A DNA stretch of 64,000 bases from a virus, in IMG/VR virus record IMGVR_UViG_3300044970_001982, positions 1 to 64,000 of that record. One strand, given 5' to 3'. Within the stretch, counting starts at the first letter, position 1; each line of letters begins with the position of its first letter. Below the pieces are notes generated by a model. It was not told the DNA's origin and did not search any database. It worked only from the letters and a program-made list of their open reading frames with translations. Below are positions 7,508 through 14,109 of the stretch, one piece after another. The position numbers and the translations under genes were made by a program.

Positions 7508-8266
7508 TCACGGAACTATACCTGGACGTTCAACGTCTTCCATTAAACGAGTTCTGCTCCAAGCGCCACATGAGTTACAGTACCACTGTTGGTATGATCC
7601 TGTTTGAGTATACTTTTGCCCACGACGCTGCAGATCATCAGAGCCACAGGTCGGACAGTTGCATTCTCCATCATATACATTTAGATTCGGATGATTTGTC
7701 ATCCAAGGTCTTAGTTTCAAGTAAACATTTCTTAGCAGATCTACGTCCTGCTTTGCATACTTGATCATTAGTTTCCAGGCCTTCATATCTCCACGCATAC
7801 AGCCTGCCCACGTTTCAAACCCACCAGTATCTACTTTACGCCCAATACCTAAGTGCTGACCAAGATGATCTAATTTATTGCTATTAAACATAAAATATCT
7901 TCTAGCAACTTTGAGCGTATCTATTTGTCTAACTGGAGAAGTTGGACCTAGATTGTGCGCTATAAATCTAGCGTTTGCTTTTCTTATATCGAACTTATCA
8001 CCATTATGAGCTATTACAATATCTGCCTCATTTAATAGTTCCCATAATTTTTTTGTTACATTATAATCATTTTCTGGATCTTTTTTATAGTCATCAGGAA
8101 AATCTATTAAGGAACAAACGTGAGTAGTTTTTTCGTGTTCCCATCTATATGAAACACACAAGAGGTACCACTCACGCTCATGCTCTATAACATTCTGTTC
8201 AAAATGACCCCACACATAACTCAAGTTAGGCGCAGTCTCTATATCGAAATAAAGTATTTTGGGCAT
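7508..8266 (-). CDS. DEDDy 3'-5' exonuclease with C-terminal zinc ribbon
   Basis: A 252-residue protein with all three exonuclease motifs of the DnaQ/PolB-exonuclease superfamily. ExoI is FDIET (D8, E10), ExoII is IVIAHNGDKFDI (N88, D93), and ExoIII is YAKQD (Y170, D174, the DEDDy form). A C-terminal CNCPTC...WYCNSC zinc ribbon follows from about residue 205. It would remove nucleotides from 3' ends. The phage DnaE polymerase has no fused proofreading domain, so this could act as proofreader or in repair; that pairing is inferred. It lies directly upstream of the tRNA. Confidence 0.88.
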   Translation of the reverse strand: MPKILYFDIETAPNLSYVWGHFEQNVIEHEREWYLLCVSYRWEHEKTTHVCSLIDFPDDYKKDPENDYNVTKKLWELLNEADIVIAHNGDKFDIRKANARFIAHNLGPTSPVRQIDTLKVARRYFMFNSNKLDHLGQHLGIGRKVDTGGFETWAGCMRGDMKAWKLMIKYAKQDVDLLRNVYLKLRPWMTNHPNLNVYDGECNCPTCGSDDLQRRGQKYTQTGSYQQWYCNSCGAWSRTRLMEDVERPGIVP

Positions 8267-8322
8267 ATACCCACCAATCTTTAGGGACTAATTAAGTCGT
8301 TTGCTCATCTAGTATATCATCA

Positions 8323-8331
8323 ATTATAACA
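8323..8331 (-). promoter_or_regulatory. Candidate extended -10 promoter TGTTATAAT
   Basis: Minus-strand TG-n-TATAAT lies just after the terminator at 8337-8373 and about 57 nt upstream of the exonuclease ATG at 8266. No good -35 box. It would serve the exonuclease, tRNA and sugar-modification run. Assignment rests only on the sequence match. Confidence 0.4.
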
Positions 8332-8336
8332 CAAAA

Positions 8337-8373
8337 GGTGGTATAGTGCTCACTTCTGTTGCACTATACCACC
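8337..8373 (-). terminator. Strong hairpin terminator of the lysis operon
   Basis: A perfect 13-bp stem GGTGGTATAGTGC / GCACTATACCACC with an 11-nt loop is followed on the minus strand by TTTTGTGTT. It closes the operon 10372-8386. Confidence 0.85.
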
Positions 8374-8385
8374 CATCTTTTATGA

Positions 8386-8595
8386 TCAACCATTAATAAC
8401 TTTTAGTATTAGAAAAAATAAATTTTTAAGTTGATCATCTGACGCACTAAAAACTACCTCGGAGTCATCTCCAAAAGTAACTTTTAAAATGTGACCGCTA
8501 ATTAATCCACCCTCTGTAGTGATCATAGATGTAGGTGGAGTAATTTCTATATTTTTTACCGCTGGCATGAATCCAGAGAAATCAAAATCACTCAT
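8386..8595 (-). CDS. Small acidic hypothetical protein
   Basis: A 69-residue protein (MSDFDFSGFMPAVKN...) with short beta-strand-like segments (GHILKVTFGDDSEVVFSA) and a hydrophobic C-terminal helix. Its ATG overlaps the stop of the upstream gene (TAATG), so translation is probably coupled. Last gene of the lysis operon, ending before the terminator at 8337. No family recognised. Confidence 0.75.
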   Translation of the reverse strand: MSDFDFSGFMPAVKNIEITPPTSMITTEGGLISGHILKVTFGDDSEVVFSASDDQLKNLFFLILKVING

Positions 8596-8876
8596 TATCT
8601 CTTTTTCTTTTTCTTTTTAAAGGTAGCTACGTTTTTCGGAGCCTGTCCTTTTACACCTTTTGATGGTGTTCCTTGTGATCTTTTTCTTTGAACAGCACTT
8701 CTTCTTTGAGAAGTGGACATAGAATTGGCTTTGGCGACGGGCACACATTTAGCGTACCCGCCACCTTTTCCAGAAGTTCCACAAGGTTGCCACTTGCCGT
8801 TCTTTTTAGGTGCACCTATGTTTACCCATTTTTGGTTAAACCATTTAGTTAAACCAACTCCTTTTGGTCCAGCCAT
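8595..8876 (-). CDS. Lys-rich small protein with PCG/KCVPxAKA motif
   Basis: A 93-residue strongly basic protein. It carries a W-V-N-I-G-A-P-K-K ... PCG ... YAKCVPVAKA ... MSTSQRRSAVQRKR block and a poly-Lys C-terminus (KKKKKKR). I know this pattern from small proteins of large phages and giant viruses but cannot give a certain family name. Two Cys residues are conserved in the block. Part of the lysis operon, 6 nt after the preceding small gene. Nucleic-acid binding or an internal virion role is inferred from charge. Confidence 0.75.
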   Translation of the reverse strand: MAGPKGVGLTKWFNQKWVNIGAPKKNGKWQPCGTSGKGGGYAKCVPVAKANSMSTSQRRSAVQRKRSQGTPSKGVKGQAPKNVATFKKKKKKR

Positions 8877-8882
8877 AGTATA

Positions 8883-9059
8883 TCACTTTTTCTTTTTTGG
8901 TGCAGAAGTTGTTCTCCAGCTCCCACCTTTGGACTTATACCATTTAGCAGCCCACGCATTTGCGTACGCACTTGGATAAACATCAAACTTAGATCTAGCC
9001 AATGCTTTAGCTTGACTCCAAAGTTTTGGATTTTTTGCTACGTTTCTTTTTTGTGCCAT
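8883..9059 (-). CDS. Small basic protein, YPSAYANAWAAKWY family
   Basis: A 58-residue protein, MAQKRNVAKNPKLWSQAKALA..., with the strongly patterned core VYPSAYANAWAAKWYKSKGG and a KKKK end. The core is recognisable from small conserved proteins of environmental phages. Its ATG overlaps the stop of the holin-like gene (TAATG), and it is followed by another Lys-rich gene. Function unknown. Confidence 0.75.
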   Translation of the reverse strand: MAQKRNVAKNPKLWSQAKALARSKFDVYPSAYANAWAAKWYKSKGGSWRTTSAPKKKK

Positions 9060-9367
9060 TAATCTTGATCCTGATCATATATTCCGTTTCCAGAACCGCC
9101 TGGTTTTTCCTTATCCTTTAATCCATTTGCAGCTAGAACTCCAGATAAACAACCGGACAAGAATAAGACTATAGGAACCAGAAGTGAATCAATAAACGCC
9201 TTATCATTTGGAGATTGCTGATCAATTGGCTGAGTAACAAACACTAGCGCATACATTACTCCAGCAACAATAATTGCAAATGTAAGAGCTAATGTTGCTC
9301 CAACAATTAAAACCATTCTAGCCTTAATTTCACTATTTGTATATCTCTTTTTTTGATAATTACTCAT
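9059..9367 (-). CDS. Holin-like membrane protein of the lysis cassette
   Basis: I use the internal ATG at 9367 (MSNYQKKRYTN), which has a GGGAG site and gives the usual 8-nt overlap with the lipoprotein gene, rather than a longer frame overlapping that gene. The 102 residues contain two transmembrane helices (about 19-45 and 64-86) and a hydrophilic charged tail ending DQDQD, a class II/III holin-like topology. It lies directly downstream of the endolysin and lipoprotein genes. Membrane permeabilisation at lysis is inferred from topology and context. Confidence 0.65.
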   Translation of the reverse strand: MSNYQKKRYTNSEIKARMVLIVGATLALTFAIIVAGVMYALVFVTQPIDQQSPNDKAFIDSLLVPIVLFLSGCLSGVLAANGLKDKEKPGGSGNGIYDQDQD

Positions 9368-9560
9368 TAGGTACGCTCCCAAAAATATGTACAGGACATG
9401 TGCCTGATGCCTCACAAAGTGGAGGCTTGCACTCATCTTTTTCCCAATTAACTGGATCTTGACATGGGTATCTGTAGCGCTCAAGATCACTACAGCCACT
9501 AATTAAACCTAAGCCAAAAGCCATACATGCAACTAAAAATGTAATAATATATTTTTTCAT
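9360..9560 (-). CDS. Small lipoprotein in the lysis cassette
   Basis: A 66-residue protein with a lipoprotein signal peptide (MKKYIITFLVACMAFGLGLISGC, lipobox ISGC with lipidated Cys at 23). The mature part is short and Cys/Pro-rich with five more cysteines. ATG overlaps the endolysin stop (TAATG). Position between endolysin and holin resembles the outer spanin of Gram-negative phages, but other evidence points to a Gram-positive host, so a spanin role is doubtful. A cell-envelope role at lysis or a superinfection-exclusion lipoprotein are alternatives. Confidence 0.7.
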   Translation of the reverse strand: MKKYIITFLVACMAFGLGLISGCSDLERYRYPCQDPVNWEKDECKPPLCEASGTCPVHIFGSVPNE

Positions 9561-10372
9561 TAGAACATTTTATCCCATGTGACAGGTCCAACGACACCGT
9601 CTGCTTTTAGACCATTAGCGGTTTGCCACTTCTTTAGTGCCTCAACAGACTTAGGTCCAAAATCTCCATCAGCCTTAGCGCCAATTATAGCTTGTACCAA
9701 CATTGCTTCAGGCCCCTTAGATCCAAGCTTTACTGGATTGCCAGGGTATTTGAATTCCATTGGGCCAGCTTCTACAGCTCCACCAGAAGGAGCAATTGAT
9801 TCTGTTACAGACGCTACAGAGCCGTCAGGGGTTTTATCTCCCAAACAGTACTGCCAGTGCCAAGCTTCAAACTCTTTTGAATTTTTATCTGATGTCTGCA
9901 AATAGAAACCCCACTTTGGAGCATTTGCGCACATCCATTCAAAACAAGCACCACCCATTGACTGCAGTTTGCCACCAGCTTCATAACCAAGATCTATAGC
10001 TAGTCCCCAACCATGATTTGAACCCTTTTTTCCAGTAGGATCGGGAGCTGCAGAAGGAGCTTTACCTGGCTTTAGATACCAGGTTTTTCCTTCGTATACG
10101 CGAGTTACCTGAGGTTTGCGCCCCTGATCTGCTGTTGTATATCTATCCATAAACATTGACAACTGACCCTCAAATGAACGGTAATCTCCTACGTTACGTA
10201 ACTTGTGACCAGCGGCTAGAGCTGCATCATACATTTTATTAAACTGCTCTGCGACTGGGGCATACATCTGTCCACCAGTTTTAACTTTTGCTAACAAATT
10301 AGCTGGTAATTGACCATTTTTATGTGGTGCCAATGCACTTGGCACAACTAGTTTAATATAAGGGTATATCAT
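9560..10372 (-). CDS. Endolysin: M15 D,D-carboxypeptidase-like domain plus peptidoglycan-binding domain
   Basis: A 270-residue protein. The N-terminal domain has the VanY/peptidase M15 zinc site: SNHGWGLAIDL (H120, D127) and EAWHWQY (E169, H172). Residues about 211-270 form a PG_binding_1 domain ending with the GLKADGVVGPVTWDKMF signature. It would cut the peptide part of peptidoglycan. No signal peptide, so release would depend on a holin (candidate at 9059-9367). The ATG at 10372 has a late-type promoter 31 nt upstream and a TAGGAG ribosome site. Confidence 0.92.
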   Translation of the reverse strand: MIYPYIKLVVPSALAPHKNGQLPANLLAKVKTGGQMYAPVAEQFNKMYDAALAAGHKLRNVGDYRSFEGQLSMFMDRYTTADQGRKPQVTRVYEGKTWYLKPGKAPSAAPDPTGKKGSNHGWGLAIDLGYEAGGKLQSMGGACFEWMCANAPKWGFYLQTSDKNSKEFEAWHWQYCLGDKTPDGSVASVTESIAPSGGAVEAGPMEFKYPGNPVKLGSKGPEAMLVQAIIGAKADGDFGPKSVEALKKWQTANGLKADGVVGPVTWDKMF

Positions 10373-10402
10373 TATTAACTCCTATCATTTTATTCTAATA
10401 TC

Positions 10403-10412
10403 AAAATAGTAA
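10403..10412 (-). promoter_or_regulatory. Candidate late promoter TTACTATTTT (lysis operon)
   Basis: Minus-strand TTACTATTTT, 31 nt upstream of the endolysin ATG, no -35 box. Together with the terminator at 8337-8373 it delimits a six-gene operon. Confidence 0.65.
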
Positions 10413-10440
10413 CGTTTTAACATGTGTAATACACGCGACT

Positions 10441-11280
10441 TTAACGTCGTCCCGTTCTTTTTAGTGAGGTTTTTACAGATGCGTTCTCACCAGATCCTAC
10501 TATAGAAACTATTCTCCATTCATTTCTTACATAGTTTATAAGTAGATTGTATAATCTGTTCAAAAATTCTTGCCCACCATTATATCCTTTTGGAGATACC
10601 TCAACGTGTATGTGTCTTTTTCCCTGATTATCTGGATCAGTATTTTCGTCCCATTTTTTCCAACCAGAAAAAGGAATATTTATCATAGCATTCCAAGTGG
10701 TGGCATTAACAATTCCACTTGGCACTATTTTATTTTCACGTTGCCAAACTTTTAATTGATTTTCAGTATTTTTATCAAATTTCCCAGTTGCGTTTATTCC
10801 AAGAGCTGACTGAAAAATTTTAACATGCTCTCCACTTGCACCTAAAGATATATCTGCAATAAATTGATATTGTGAACCTGTTACTGCAAAAGAATCTCTA
10901 CTGCACCTATAGGCTGCTCCCCAGTTATTATTTGAACCGCGAACCACTCTACCCATATATGTATATCTTGTCATGCTTTGCGGAAGATATATTCCAAAAT
11001 AATCATGAATCTCTTCTATTTCAAGAACTATACGATTTTTGTATAAGAAGTTAATTAAGTTCCAATTAATCTCTTCAAAATTTTCAAGAGGAATATTTTT
11101 TCTAAAGTTCCATGCTGCTACATCAAAAGCTCTTCCACGAGAATGAACAGAGTCAATATTCCCACTTGAAACACCTACGCTCGTCAGTCCAAAGAAATAT
11201 TCTAATGATTTAGAAAATTCTCTAACCACACTAGTTGGCGATTTTTGTGCATCTTCTAGTCCGGTATATGTTCTAATCAT
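10441..11280 (-). CDS. M15-like metallopeptidase with inserted peptidoglycan-binding domain
   Basis: A 279-residue protein. Residues H46 and D53 in SVHSRGRAFDV and H223/H225 in KRHIHVEVSP match the zinc ligands of M15-type peptidases. Between them, at about 145-205, lies a peptidoglycan-binding repeat domain (LGASGEHVKIFQSALG ... VNATTW). The binding module is therefore inserted inside the catalytic domain rather than attached to an end. Second cell-wall hydrolase next to the endolysin. It may be virion-associated or assist lysis; there is no signal peptide. Confidence 0.8.
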   Translation of the reverse strand: MIRTYTGLEDAQKSPTSVVREFSKSLEYFFGLTSVGVSSGNIDSVHSRGRAFDVAAWNFRKNIPLENFEEINWNLINFLYKNRIVLEIEEIHDYFGIYLPQSMTRYTYMGRVVRGSNNNWGAAYRCSRDSFAVTGSQYQFIADISLGASGEHVKIFQSALGINATGKFDKNTENQLKVWQRENKIVPSGIVNATTWNAMINIPFSGWKKWDENTDPDNQGKRHIHVEVSPKGYNGGQEFLNRLYNLLINYVRNEWRIVSIVGSGENASVKTSLKRTGRR

Positions 11281-11287
11281 ATGTTAT

Positions 11288-11491
11288 TTATTTCTTTTTT
11301 CTTTTCTTTGATATTTTTCTTAACGTAGTTGCTAAGTTTGCTTGACGAACTGTTGTAGTACTGTACTTTGATGGATTTTTCTTTACAGCTGCAGCGAATG
11401 CTGGTACTGTCATTTTTGCCTTTTTTGCTTTTGCTGTAAAGGCGCCAGGTCTTTTAATTGCCCCTTGAATCCACTTTTTTTTACTCGCCAT
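11288..11491 (-). CDS. Lys-rich small protein (WIQGAIKRPGA type)
   Basis: A 67-residue, strongly basic protein starting MASKKKWIQGAIKRPGAF with KKNPSKYSTTTVRQANLATTLRK and an RKKK end. The WIQxAIKxPGA... core is known to me from small conserved phage proteins. I use the ATG at 11491 because the one at 11497 is only a few nt from the AAAGGA site. The 5' end overlaps the LPXTG gene by 11 nt, implying coupled translation. Function unknown. Confidence 0.72.
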   Translation of the reverse strand: MASKKKWIQGAIKRPGAFTAKAKKAKMTVPAFAAAVKKNPSKYSTTTVRQANLATTLRKISKKRKKK

Positions 11492-12734
11492 TTTCATTCA
11501 TCCTTTTATTAAATATAATAATTAAATATCCGACAAAGCATAGGAATACGCCTGCATAAAATATAGTAACGCTATTTCCAGTATTTGGTAGTTGACCTAT
11601 TGGAACCGTTGTCTCTGGCATTGAGGGTGGTGCCACTGTTGTTTGCGGAATGTCTACTACAGTTGTAGTTGACTCATTATCGTTTTCTGGACTTGGTTCG
11701 GGTGTAGTATCGATAACTGGTTCTGTAGTTGTGGTTGTACTTTCTTCAATTGGTGGATCTGTAACTGGAGGATCAGTTGCCGGGGGATCCGTAGCTGGTG
11801 GATCTGTAGCCGGGGGATCTGTAGCTGGAGGATCGGTTGCCGGGGGATCAGTAGGGGTTGGTGGTACTGTTGGTGCGTCTGGATTATTTGGTGGAACAGC
11901 CCCGAAAGATTCGCCATTTTTAGTAGTTCCACCTGGCTGACTATCAATAAGCAAAACTGGCGATAAAGCCGTATCATCAAGATTAAAAACAGCAAATCCT
12001 AATTTATAATCACCAGTTACAGAAACCTGATATGTAGATACCTGCCATCCTGTAGAGCCATATGTCCCAGTTGAATAGTCTCCAGTCCCAGGATTTGTAA
12101 AACCAAGCAGGGCATATCTTTGTGTCTGGTTGTTAACGGTAATTGTTGCAGATGAACTCGAATCTACTGGTGTTAAAGACGTTATGGAACCATCGTTAAA
12201 TGGCACGTAGTCAGTTCCTATATAGTTCCATGACATGGTATATGTAACGCCAGCACTTAATGTCACATTTCTAGTAATCCATGCGGCATCTGTGGGATTA
12301 CCGCTGCCCCAACCACTTGCTGATGCCTGAGATGTCATAATACCTCTTAAGAATGTATTTTCAGCGCTTGACAAACCAAGTGCTAATGTAGCCACATCGA
12401 AGTTTGCTTCATTAGCCGGTTGAAGTGCTGCAGCGTGTGAACCATACGGCGAAAACTGCCAAATAGTAGCGGGAGTTGCTGGCTGATAATACTGAGAACC
12501 AGGTGTTCCCACTTGACTTCCTGGTGGTGCATTAAAAGTTACAGTTCCATTTATTATGGAAACACCAGTTCCACTACCGGTAATTGTTGAGGTCATATTT
12601 TCAGTCTGCGCACCCTTCTCCCATCCAGTAAAGTCTCCAGATTCAAAGTTTGCATTAGATACACTATCAGCTGATACGATGCTCGGCAGCATAAATAAAC
12701 CTAACCCAAATAAAATATAAAAAAGCTTTTTCAT
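11481..12734 (-). CDS. Secreted LPXTG (LPNTG) sortase-anchored surface protein
   Basis: A 417-residue protein with a signal peptide (MKKLFYILFGLGLFMLPSIVSA, cut near SADS). A beta-rich ectodomain follows (NANFESGDFTGWEKG..., about 25-270), like carbohydrate-binding jelly-roll domains. Next are six PPATDPP-type repeats and a Thr-rich linker. The C-terminus is a complete cell-wall sorting signal: LPNTG, hydrophobic helix (IFYAGVFLCFVGYLIIIF) and positive tail NKRMNENGE. It should be anchored to Gram-positive peptidoglycan by host sortase. It has its own late-type promoter and follows a terminator. Possible roles are superinfection exclusion, altered cell adhesion, or host-derived cargo. Confidence 0.85.
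   Translation of the reverse strand: MKKLFYILFGLGLFMLPSIVSADSVSNANFESGDFTGWEKGAQTENMTSTITGSGTGVSIINGTVTFNAPPGSQVGTPGSQYYQPATPATIWQFSPYGSHAAALQPANEANFDVATLALGLSSAENTFLRGIMTSQASASGWGSGNPTDAAWITRNVTLSAGVTYTMSWNYIGTDYVPFNDGSITSLTPVDSSSSATITVNNQTQRYALLGFTNPGTGDYSTGTYGSTGWQVSTYQVSVTGDYKLGFAVFNLDDTALSPVLLIDSQPGGTTKNGESFGAVPPNNPDAPTVPPTPTDPPATDPPATDPPATDPPATDPPATDPPVTDPPIEESTTTTTEPVIDTTPEPSPENDNESTTTVVDIPQTTVAPPSMPETTVPIGQLPNTGNSVTIFYAGVFLCFVGYLIIIFNKRMNENGE
11752..11850 (-). repeat. 15-bp tandem repeats encoding PPATD units
   Basis: About six to seven near-identical 15-bp units encode (P-P-A/V-T-D)n in the LPXTG protein. They form the rigid wall-spanning linker. A similar PPATDPP stretch occurs in the plus-strand secreted protein at about 2600-2645. 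Confidence 0.85.
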
Positions 12735-12764
12735 TTCTCCCTCATTCTATAAATTGTCCGCAAT

Positions 12765-12774
12765 TATATAGTAA
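12765..12774 (-). promoter_or_regulatory. Candidate late promoter TTACTATATA (LPXTG gene)
   Basis: Minus-strand TTACTATATA, 31 nt upstream of the ATG at 12734 and immediately downstream of the terminator at 12785-12815, where a new promoter is expected. Confidence 0.65.
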
Positions 12775-12784
12775 TGTTTACAAT

Positions 12785-12815
12785 AAAAAAGAGAGACGCA
12801 TTTCTGCGCCTCTCT
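12785..12815 (-). terminator. Rho-independent terminator of the tiny-protein operon
   Basis: On the minus strand AGAGAGGCGCA, GAAA loop, TGCGTCTCTCT (11-bp stem with one G-T pair), followed by a T run. It ends the 14097-12839 operon. Confidence 0.9.
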
Positions 12816-12838
12816 TAGTAAATTATATAAATATTATA

Positions 12839-12958
12839 CTACTTTTTCTTTTTCTTTTTAAGAATAGCAGATTGTATAAAAGGTGGTAGTTTTTTCTGTG
12901 CGGCAGTTAGTCCATTTGCAGGCTTTTTAGCTGCAGCTTTTTTCTTTTTCATTGCCAT
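12839..12958 (-). CDS. Tiny Lys-rich protein, LPPFIQ type (39 aa)
   Basis: MAMKKKKAAAKKPANGL followed by TAAQKKLPPFIQSAIL and six C-terminal lysines. The TAAQKKLPP.IQ.AIL core has the look of a conserved small phage protein. ATG at 12958 with a GGA site; ends just before the terminator. The charge suggests nucleic-acid contact; function unknown. Confidence 0.65.
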   Translation of the reverse strand: MAMKKKKAAAKKPANGLTAAQKKLPPFIQSAILKKKKKK

Positions 12959-12996
12959 ATTTTTTCCAATCTTAAACTAAGAATGAGAAATTAATC

Positions 12997-13107
12997 TCAG
13001 TACATTTTCTTTCCACCCATTTTCTTGGAACCCATCTTCTTAGAGCCCATCTTCTTAGATCCCATTTTCTTGGAACCCATCTTCTTTTTACCCATGTGAC
13101 CAGCCAT
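12997..13107 (-). CDS. Tiny MGSKK-repeat peptide (36 aa)
   Basis: MAGHMGKKK followed by four perfect or near-perfect MGSKK pentapeptides and an MGGKKMY end. It has the best ribosome site in the area (AAGGAGGTG, 6 nt before the ATG), so strong translation is expected. Coding is supported by that site, by its fit between neighbours in a tight operon, and by varied codons across repeats. No known function; strongly basic and Met-rich. Confidence 0.65.
   Translation of the reverse strand: MAGHMGKKKMGSKKMGSKKMGSKKMGSKKMGGKKMY
13003..13095 (-). repeat. 15-bp tandem repeats encoding MGSKK
   Basis: Five to six 15-bp units with small synonymous differences (TCC/TCT/TCT, AAG/AAA) make up most of the tiny gene at 12997-13107. 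Confidence 0.85.
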
Positions 13108-13109
13108 AA

Positions 13110-13370
13110 TTACACCTCCTTTTTTTTCTTAGCTTCGCTAGATTTCTTGTAGTGCCACATCATGTGATCTTGCATTTGATCATCTACCTTATCAACCTGT
13201 TCGTCAACATGATCTATTTTATGATGTAGATGAAGTATTTCATCTTTAACATCACCTAACATTGTTGCAACTACGTTGTGATCATTTTTATTTTCTGTTC
13301 TACTTTTCTGAACAAGCGCTGCGAGTATGCCCCCAACAGCAGCTATTGTTGCAACAATGATAGCTTCCAC
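13110..13370 (-). CDS. Membrane protein with N-terminal TM helix and coiled coil
   Basis: An 86-residue protein starting at a GTG (MEAIIVATIAAVGGILAALVQKSR: one transmembrane helix). It is followed by a heptad-patterned segment with many Asp/His (HHKIDHVDEQVDKVDDQMQ) and a KKKKEV end. The one-helix plus coiled-coil layout is common among small actinobacteriophage membrane proteins near lysis genes. Role in lysis or membrane tethering is inferred. GTGGTGA ribosome site overlaps the upstream stop region. Confidence 0.7.
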   Translation of the reverse strand: MEAIIVATIAAVGGILAALVQKSRTENKNDHNVVATMLGDVKDEILHLHHKIDHVDEQVDKVDDQMQDHMMWHYKKSSEAKKKKEV

Positions 13371-13374
13371 GCTA

Positions 13375-13662
13375 TCACCACTTCACACGATCAGCCCAAT
13401 AGGCTGCAGACATTTTGCCTTTGGCAATGTTTTTAGCATGACGAGCTTTAAAAGATTTTCTTCTGGCGGCGTAGGATGCTGACTCGCCTTTTTTCTTTGG
13501 AGATCCCGATACACCCTGTTGTCCAAAGCGAATTGTCTTTACTTGATCCCCCTGCTTAGCTACAACAACATGCGATTTAGTGGGATGGTTTGGTGTCCTT
13601 TTAGGTTTGTTAAAACCACTTACACCAGCTCTAGCTAATCTTGGATCTTTTTTAGCTGCCAT
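13375..13662 (-). CDS. Basic conserved phage protein with RFGQQGV motif
   Basis: A 95-residue basic protein with SHVVVAKQGDQVKTIRFGQQGVSGSP and the C-terminal block SFKARHAKNIAKGKMSAAYWADRVKW. I recognise this pattern as a small protein common in large marine and freshwater phages; its function is not established to my knowledge. ATG overlaps the upstream stop by one base (TAATG). Part of the late operon from the motif at 14128. Confidence 0.8.
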   Translation of the reverse strand: MAAKKDPRLARAGVSGFNKPKRTPNHPTKSHVVVAKQGDQVKTIRFGQQGVSGSPKKKGESASYAARRKSFKARHAKNIAKGKMSAAYWADRVKW

Positions 13663-13775
13663 TACTTTTTCCTTTTAATCTTGGTTTTTTTATGTTTAAT
13701 AACTAGACCATTACTTTTTTGATTATTTGTACCCATTCTTGGTCCGCTAATATATATAAACTTTTTAATTGCCAC
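13662..13775 (-). CDS. Tiny basic protein, GTG start (37 aa)
   Basis: MAIKKFIYISGPRMGTNNQKSNG then a Lys-rich tail (KHKKTKIKRKK). The stop overlaps the ATG of the next gene (TAATG), and the GTG start lies 2 nt from the stop of the upstream gene, so it fills the operon exactly. An internal ATG at 13736 is the alternative start. No family recognised. Confidence 0.55.
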   Translation of the reverse strand: MAIKKFIYISGPRMGTNNQKSNGLVIKHKKTKIKRKK

Positions 13776-13777
13776 TG

Positions 13778-13954
13778 TTATTTCTTTTTTCTTTTCTTTT
13801 TTAATTTTTGAGCCGATGATATTGCTATAGCTATAGCTTGTTTTCTAGACTTTACTACTGGCCCACCCTTTCCCGAATGAAGAGTGCCCCTGCCAAATTC
13901 TCCCATAACAGACTTAATCTTTTTTTGATAAGATGATTTCTTTTTGGAAGCCAT
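13778..13954 (-). CDS. DUF6496-like small basic protein (58 aa)
   Basis: MASKKKSSYQKKIKSVMGEFGRGTLHSG followed by GPVVKSRKQAIAIAISSAQKLKKK. The sequence V-M-x-E-F-x-x-G-x-L-H-S-G...V-x-x-x-K-Q-A-I-A-I-A-[IL]-S is the DUF6496 signature, a family of unknown function frequent in phages and bacteria. ATG overlaps the upstream stop (TAATG). Confidence 0.8.
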   Translation of the reverse strand: MASKKKSSYQKKIKSVMGEFGRGTLHSGKGGPVVKSRKQAIAIAISSAQKLKKKRKKK

Positions 13955-14097
13955 TATTTGCTCTTATTTTTTGTCCAACGACTGGAAATATGTCCACCAC
14001 TTTTTTTCAAATCAATAACATTCATTACAGAATTCTTTAATAAGTTACGATAACTCTTATCTGAAGATGTTTTAGAACCCCAACCTTTGTCCTTCAT
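13954..14097 (-). CDS. Tiny basic hypothetical protein, first gene of late operon (47 aa)
   Basis: MKDKGWGSKTSSDKSYRNLLKNSVMN... ending TKNKSK. AAGGAG ribosome site; 31 nt downstream of the late-type motif 14128-14137; stop overlaps the next ATG. No recognised family. Confidence 0.65.
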   Translation of the reverse strand: MKDKGWGSKTSSDKSYRNLLKNSVMNVIDLKKSGGHISSRWTKNKSK

Positions 14098-14109
14098 GAA
14101 AACTCCTTA

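Noticed and set aside
11650-11940. Plus-strand open frame rich in GGSVAGGSV repeats
   Set aside because: It is the complement of the PPATD repeat region of the LPXTG gene, has no ribosome site, and its composition is explained by the antisense repeat.
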